Below the pieces are notes generated by a model. It worked only from the letters and a program-made list of their open reading frames with translations. It was not told the DNA's origin and ran no database searches. Positions 34,508 through 36,470 of a stretch of 36,470 nt of DNA are shown here, piece after piece. The position numbers and the translations under genes were made by a program. How positions within the stretch are numbered: position 1 is the first letter of the stretch; each line of letters starts with the position of its first letter. This DNA is from JBMCLJ01 sp048615375 (GTDB lineage: Bacteria > Patescibacteriota > Dojkabacteria > JAOAGR01), in NCBI GenBank assembly GCA_048615375.1, contig JBMCLJ010000003.1:1-36470 (forward strand), in the 5' to 3' direction.

Positions 34508-36001
34508 TCAAAGACTGAGATACTTCTTTATCCTTTTGCTACATTCCTCTATACCGAGTAACTGCATAGATTCATACAACGGTGGAGAAAAGCGACTGCC
34601 TACTATAAGAATTCTCAGTGCCATAAATAAATCACCGTGTTTCCATCCAAGATTTTCAGCTTCAGTTCTTATTGCATGTTCCCACTCTGTATGGTCATAC
34701 CCTTCCGTGAGAGATATGGTTAGATTATAAAGAATTAAAGCAGCCTTATCAAATTCATCTTTTTCGTGCCTGGCTGGAGATATATCAATATCTTCCCGTT
34801 GAGGCGGAATAAAGAAAAATGACAGCTGTTCAAATATATCCATAAACCTGTTAATCCTGGTATGCACTAAGGGGAGCGCCTGTCGTAATAGAGCCTCATG
34901 CTGAATGAACGTCCCGATAAGAGATGCGTCAAATTCATCAAAGAACTGTGGTAAGTTCCGGGCATCTGTCGTGAGCCAGTTGAGAATGTGTTCAATAAAT
35001 TCTTTCTTTTCAAGTAGTCGAATATGTTGCCCGTTCATCCAGTCAAGTTTTTGTGGGTCAAAACGCGAGTTGGTCTTGAGAATTTTATCTGGCGAAACTA
35101 CTTCGTAGATATGTTCACGGGTCATAATTTCTTCATCTTTAGTTGAAAAAGTAAAAGAACAGGAAATTACGATAATATAGTTAAAAATCGCGTCAGGGAG
35201 ATATCCCTCTGAACGATACTGAAATACAGATTTTGCACCATGCCGTTTTGATAACTTTCCCTTTCCATCCGGATTCAGTACGTCAGAAAAGTGGGCGAAC
35301 GAAGGTATGTCCCAGTCAAAAAGCCGGTACACAAGAATTTGTTTAGGCGTATTCGCCAAATGCCCAAATCCGCGTACAACATCGGTAACCTCCATATCAT
35401 GATCGTCGATAGCGACCGCGAAGTTATATAATGGACTGCCGTCAGATTTTTGTATCGCTATGTCACCTATGCTGGTAGTAGAAACTTTAATTTCACCGAA
35501 TACAGCATCCTTAAATGTTATGTCTTCACCTTTTGGCACACGCATACGTATGATTGGTGTTCGGCCTTCTGCTTCAAAAGCAGCTTGTTCTTCTTCCGTT
35601 AAGTTGGCATGAGCGCCTGAGTAGATAGGGGTTTGTCCTTTTCCCCGTTGTTCCTTGATTTGCAGTTCACGTTCTTCAGGAGTTTCATACGCTTTATATG
35701 CTTTGTTCTCAGCTATTAATTGATCAACAAACTTCTGATACAGTGGGAAACGTTCTGTTTGAAAGTACTCATCTTTTTTCCCTTTTTCAGGGCCGAGGTC
35801 GTACTCTATGCCCAGCCATTTAATATCTTCAATAAGTGTATCAACGACTTCAAGTTTGTTTCGCTTTAGGTCAGTGTCTTCTATGCGTAGTATTAGTTTC
35901 CCGTTAGTAGATTGAGCCAGAGCGTGATTGATTATCCAGCTTTTCGCTGTACCGAGATGGACATAGCCGGTCGGGCTTGGCGCGATTCGAAATATTCTCA
36001 T
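34508..36001 (-). CDS. gltX: Glutamyl-tRNA synthetase
   Basis: 497 residues. Class I synthetase charging tRNA-Glu (and possibly tRNA-Gln). APSPTGYVHLGTAKSW carries the HIGH box (here HLGT), LRIEDTDLKR follows, and KGKLSKRHGAKSV carries the KMSKS-like loop. An anticodon-binding helical domain takes the rest. The ATG at 36001 is chosen because the family starts directly at the RIAPSPTG strand; an in-frame codon at 36040 adds 13 unrelated residues, and TATAAT (minus strand, 36016-36011) lies 9 nt before this ATG. Confidence 0.96.
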   Translation of the reverse strand: MRIFRIAPSPTGYVHLGTAKSWIINHALAQSTNGKLILRIEDTDLKRNKLEVVDTLIEDIKWLGIEYDLGPEKGKKDEYFQTERFPLYQKFVDQLIAENKAYKAYETPEERELQIKEQRGKGQTPIYSGAHANLTEEEQAAFEAEGRTPIIRMRVPKGEDITFKDAVFGEIKVSTTSIGDIAIQKSDGSPLYNFAVAIDDHDMEVTDVVRGFGHLANTPKQILVYRLFDWDIPSFAHFSDVLNPDGKGKLSKRHGAKSVFQYRSEGYLPDAIFNYIIVISCSFTFSTKDEEIMTREHIYEVVSPDKILKTNSRFDPQKLDWMNGQHIRLLEKKEFIEHILNWLTTDARNLPQFFDEFDASLIGTFIQHEALLRQALPLVHTRINRFMDIFEQLSFFFIPPQREDIDISPARHEKDEFDKAALILYNLTISLTEGYDHTEWEHAIRTEAENLGWKHGDLFMALRILIVGSRFSPPLYESMQLLGIEECSKRIKKYLSL

Positions 36002-36010
36002 GACAACGTT

Positions 36011-36051
36011 ATTATAGTAAAAATGATTGATGTAAACCAATTGTGTATAAT
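36011..36051. promoter_or_regulatory. Divergent -10 elements for gltX (-) and the DUF59 gene (+)
   Basis: TATAAT on the minus strand at 36016-36011 lies 9 nt before the gltX ATG; TATAAT on the plus strand at 36046-36051 lies 12 nt before the DUF59 ATG. The -35 boxes are weak (TTGGTT 18 nt upstream for gltX). Both give leaderless or nearly leaderless messages. Confidence 0.5.
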
Positions 36052-36063
36052 CCTTTATAACTG

Positions 36064-36375
36064 ATGGAATATTTTGATAAAAGAAACTTGATTGTAGAAA
36101 AGCTCATGCTGGTGATTGACCCGGAGATTGGTATGAGTATTGTTGATGTCGGACTCATTTATGGAGTTGAGATTTCTGTCAGCGATGAAGTGAAAATTAA
36201 TATGACTCTGACCACAAGCGGCTGCCCGATGACGGACTACTTTCTCTCAGAAATTGAAACAGTACTGCTTGATCTTGAATTCGTCCAGGATGTCACCATT
36301 GTATTCATCTGGACTCCACCCTGGGATATTACCATGATGGACGAAGAGGCCAAAATGAGGGTTTTTGAATCGTAA
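36064..36375 (+). CDS. DUF59/MIP18-family Fe-S cluster assembly factor
   Basis: 103 residues. The MIP18/SufT-like pattern: VIDPEIGMSIVDVGLIYGVEI, then NMTLTTSGCPMTDYF with the conserved Cys, and a terminal WTPPWDITMMDEEAKMRV. Members help assemble or deliver iron-sulfur clusters; sufU in this window is a possible partner. Divergent from gltX. Confidence 0.9.
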   Translation: MEYFDKRNLIVEKLMLVIDPEIGMSIVDVGLIYGVEISVSDEVKINMTLTTSGCPMTDYFLSEIETVLLDLEFVQDVTIVFIWTPPWDITMMDEEAKMRVFES

Positions 36376-36470
36376 GAGTATTGCGCGTGGTATGGCAACC
36401 CATTTACAGTTTCCTGGACTCGTATTATAGTCCTTTGGTATGACGTTTTCGTGGAACAATCTGGATTATC
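36376..36470. other. Right-edge segment, possible start of a further gene
   Basis: A short non-coding stretch. An ATG at 36440 opens a plus-strand frame (MTFSWNNLDY) that runs off the window; too short to identify. Nothing else is seen here. Confidence 0.25.

Overview
The window is about 36.5 kb of bacterial chromosome. Genes are short and tightly packed, the standard code is used (TGA is a true stop and a peptide-release-factor-2 gene is present), and small membrane proteins of unknown function sit among housekeeping genes. Together with domain families such as a VanW-like surface protein, DUF4112, DUF1905 and a MoxR-Bat cluster, this suggests a Candidate Phyla Radiation (Patescibacteria) genome. 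That placement is an inference; no rRNA or marker phylogeny was possible.

Layout. (1) 1-2015: a decayed subtilisin-like protease lies head-to-head with the C-terminal fragment of a small P-loop kinase, followed by tRNA-Lys. (2) 2.1-7.2 kb: a membrane protein with an LPTAG tail, an HD phosphohydrolase and a HAD phosphatase, an unrecognised protein, a VanW-like membrane protein, a short DUF1905 protein and tRNA-Met. (3) 7.2-14 kb: prfB and dnaK on the minus strand; a CIRCE-like heat-shock operator separates dnaK from divergent recJ; then sufU, with convergent holA and a DUF4112 gene.

(4) 14-24.7 kb, the accessory core. A secreted amidase gene, already frameshifted, is cut off inside its catalytic domain by a CRISPR array of 35 identical 30-bp repeats and 34 spacers. 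The repeat reads as a type I-B-like repeat on the minus strand, so the leader is on the right. Then, on the plus strand, come a WYL-domain regulator and cas8-cas7-cas5-cas3-cas4. No cas6, cas1 or cas2 is present. The cas8-cas3 block is strikingly AT-rich compared with both the WYL gene and cas4, so the locus looks mosaic. The interference module appears intact: the Cas3 HD and helicase motifs and the Cas8 zinc-finger cysteines are all visible.

(5) 24.7-30.7 kb: a MoxR/Bat operon (moxR, DUF58, a small membrane protein, two VWA proteins, a TPR protein) followed by msrB and a short ribosome hibernation factor. (6) 30.7-36.5 kb, mostly minus strand: obg, tRNA-Gly, a DnaQ-like exonuclease, two membrane proteins, a guanylate-kinase-like gene with a changed P-loop, gltX, and a divergent DUF59 Fe-S assembly gene at the right edge.

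A recurring regulatory theme is a -10-like hexamer only 5-12 nt upstream of the ATG, without a Shine-Dalgarno sequence, for at least eleven genes. This suggests leaderless transcripts are common in this organism, and it helped choose several start codons.
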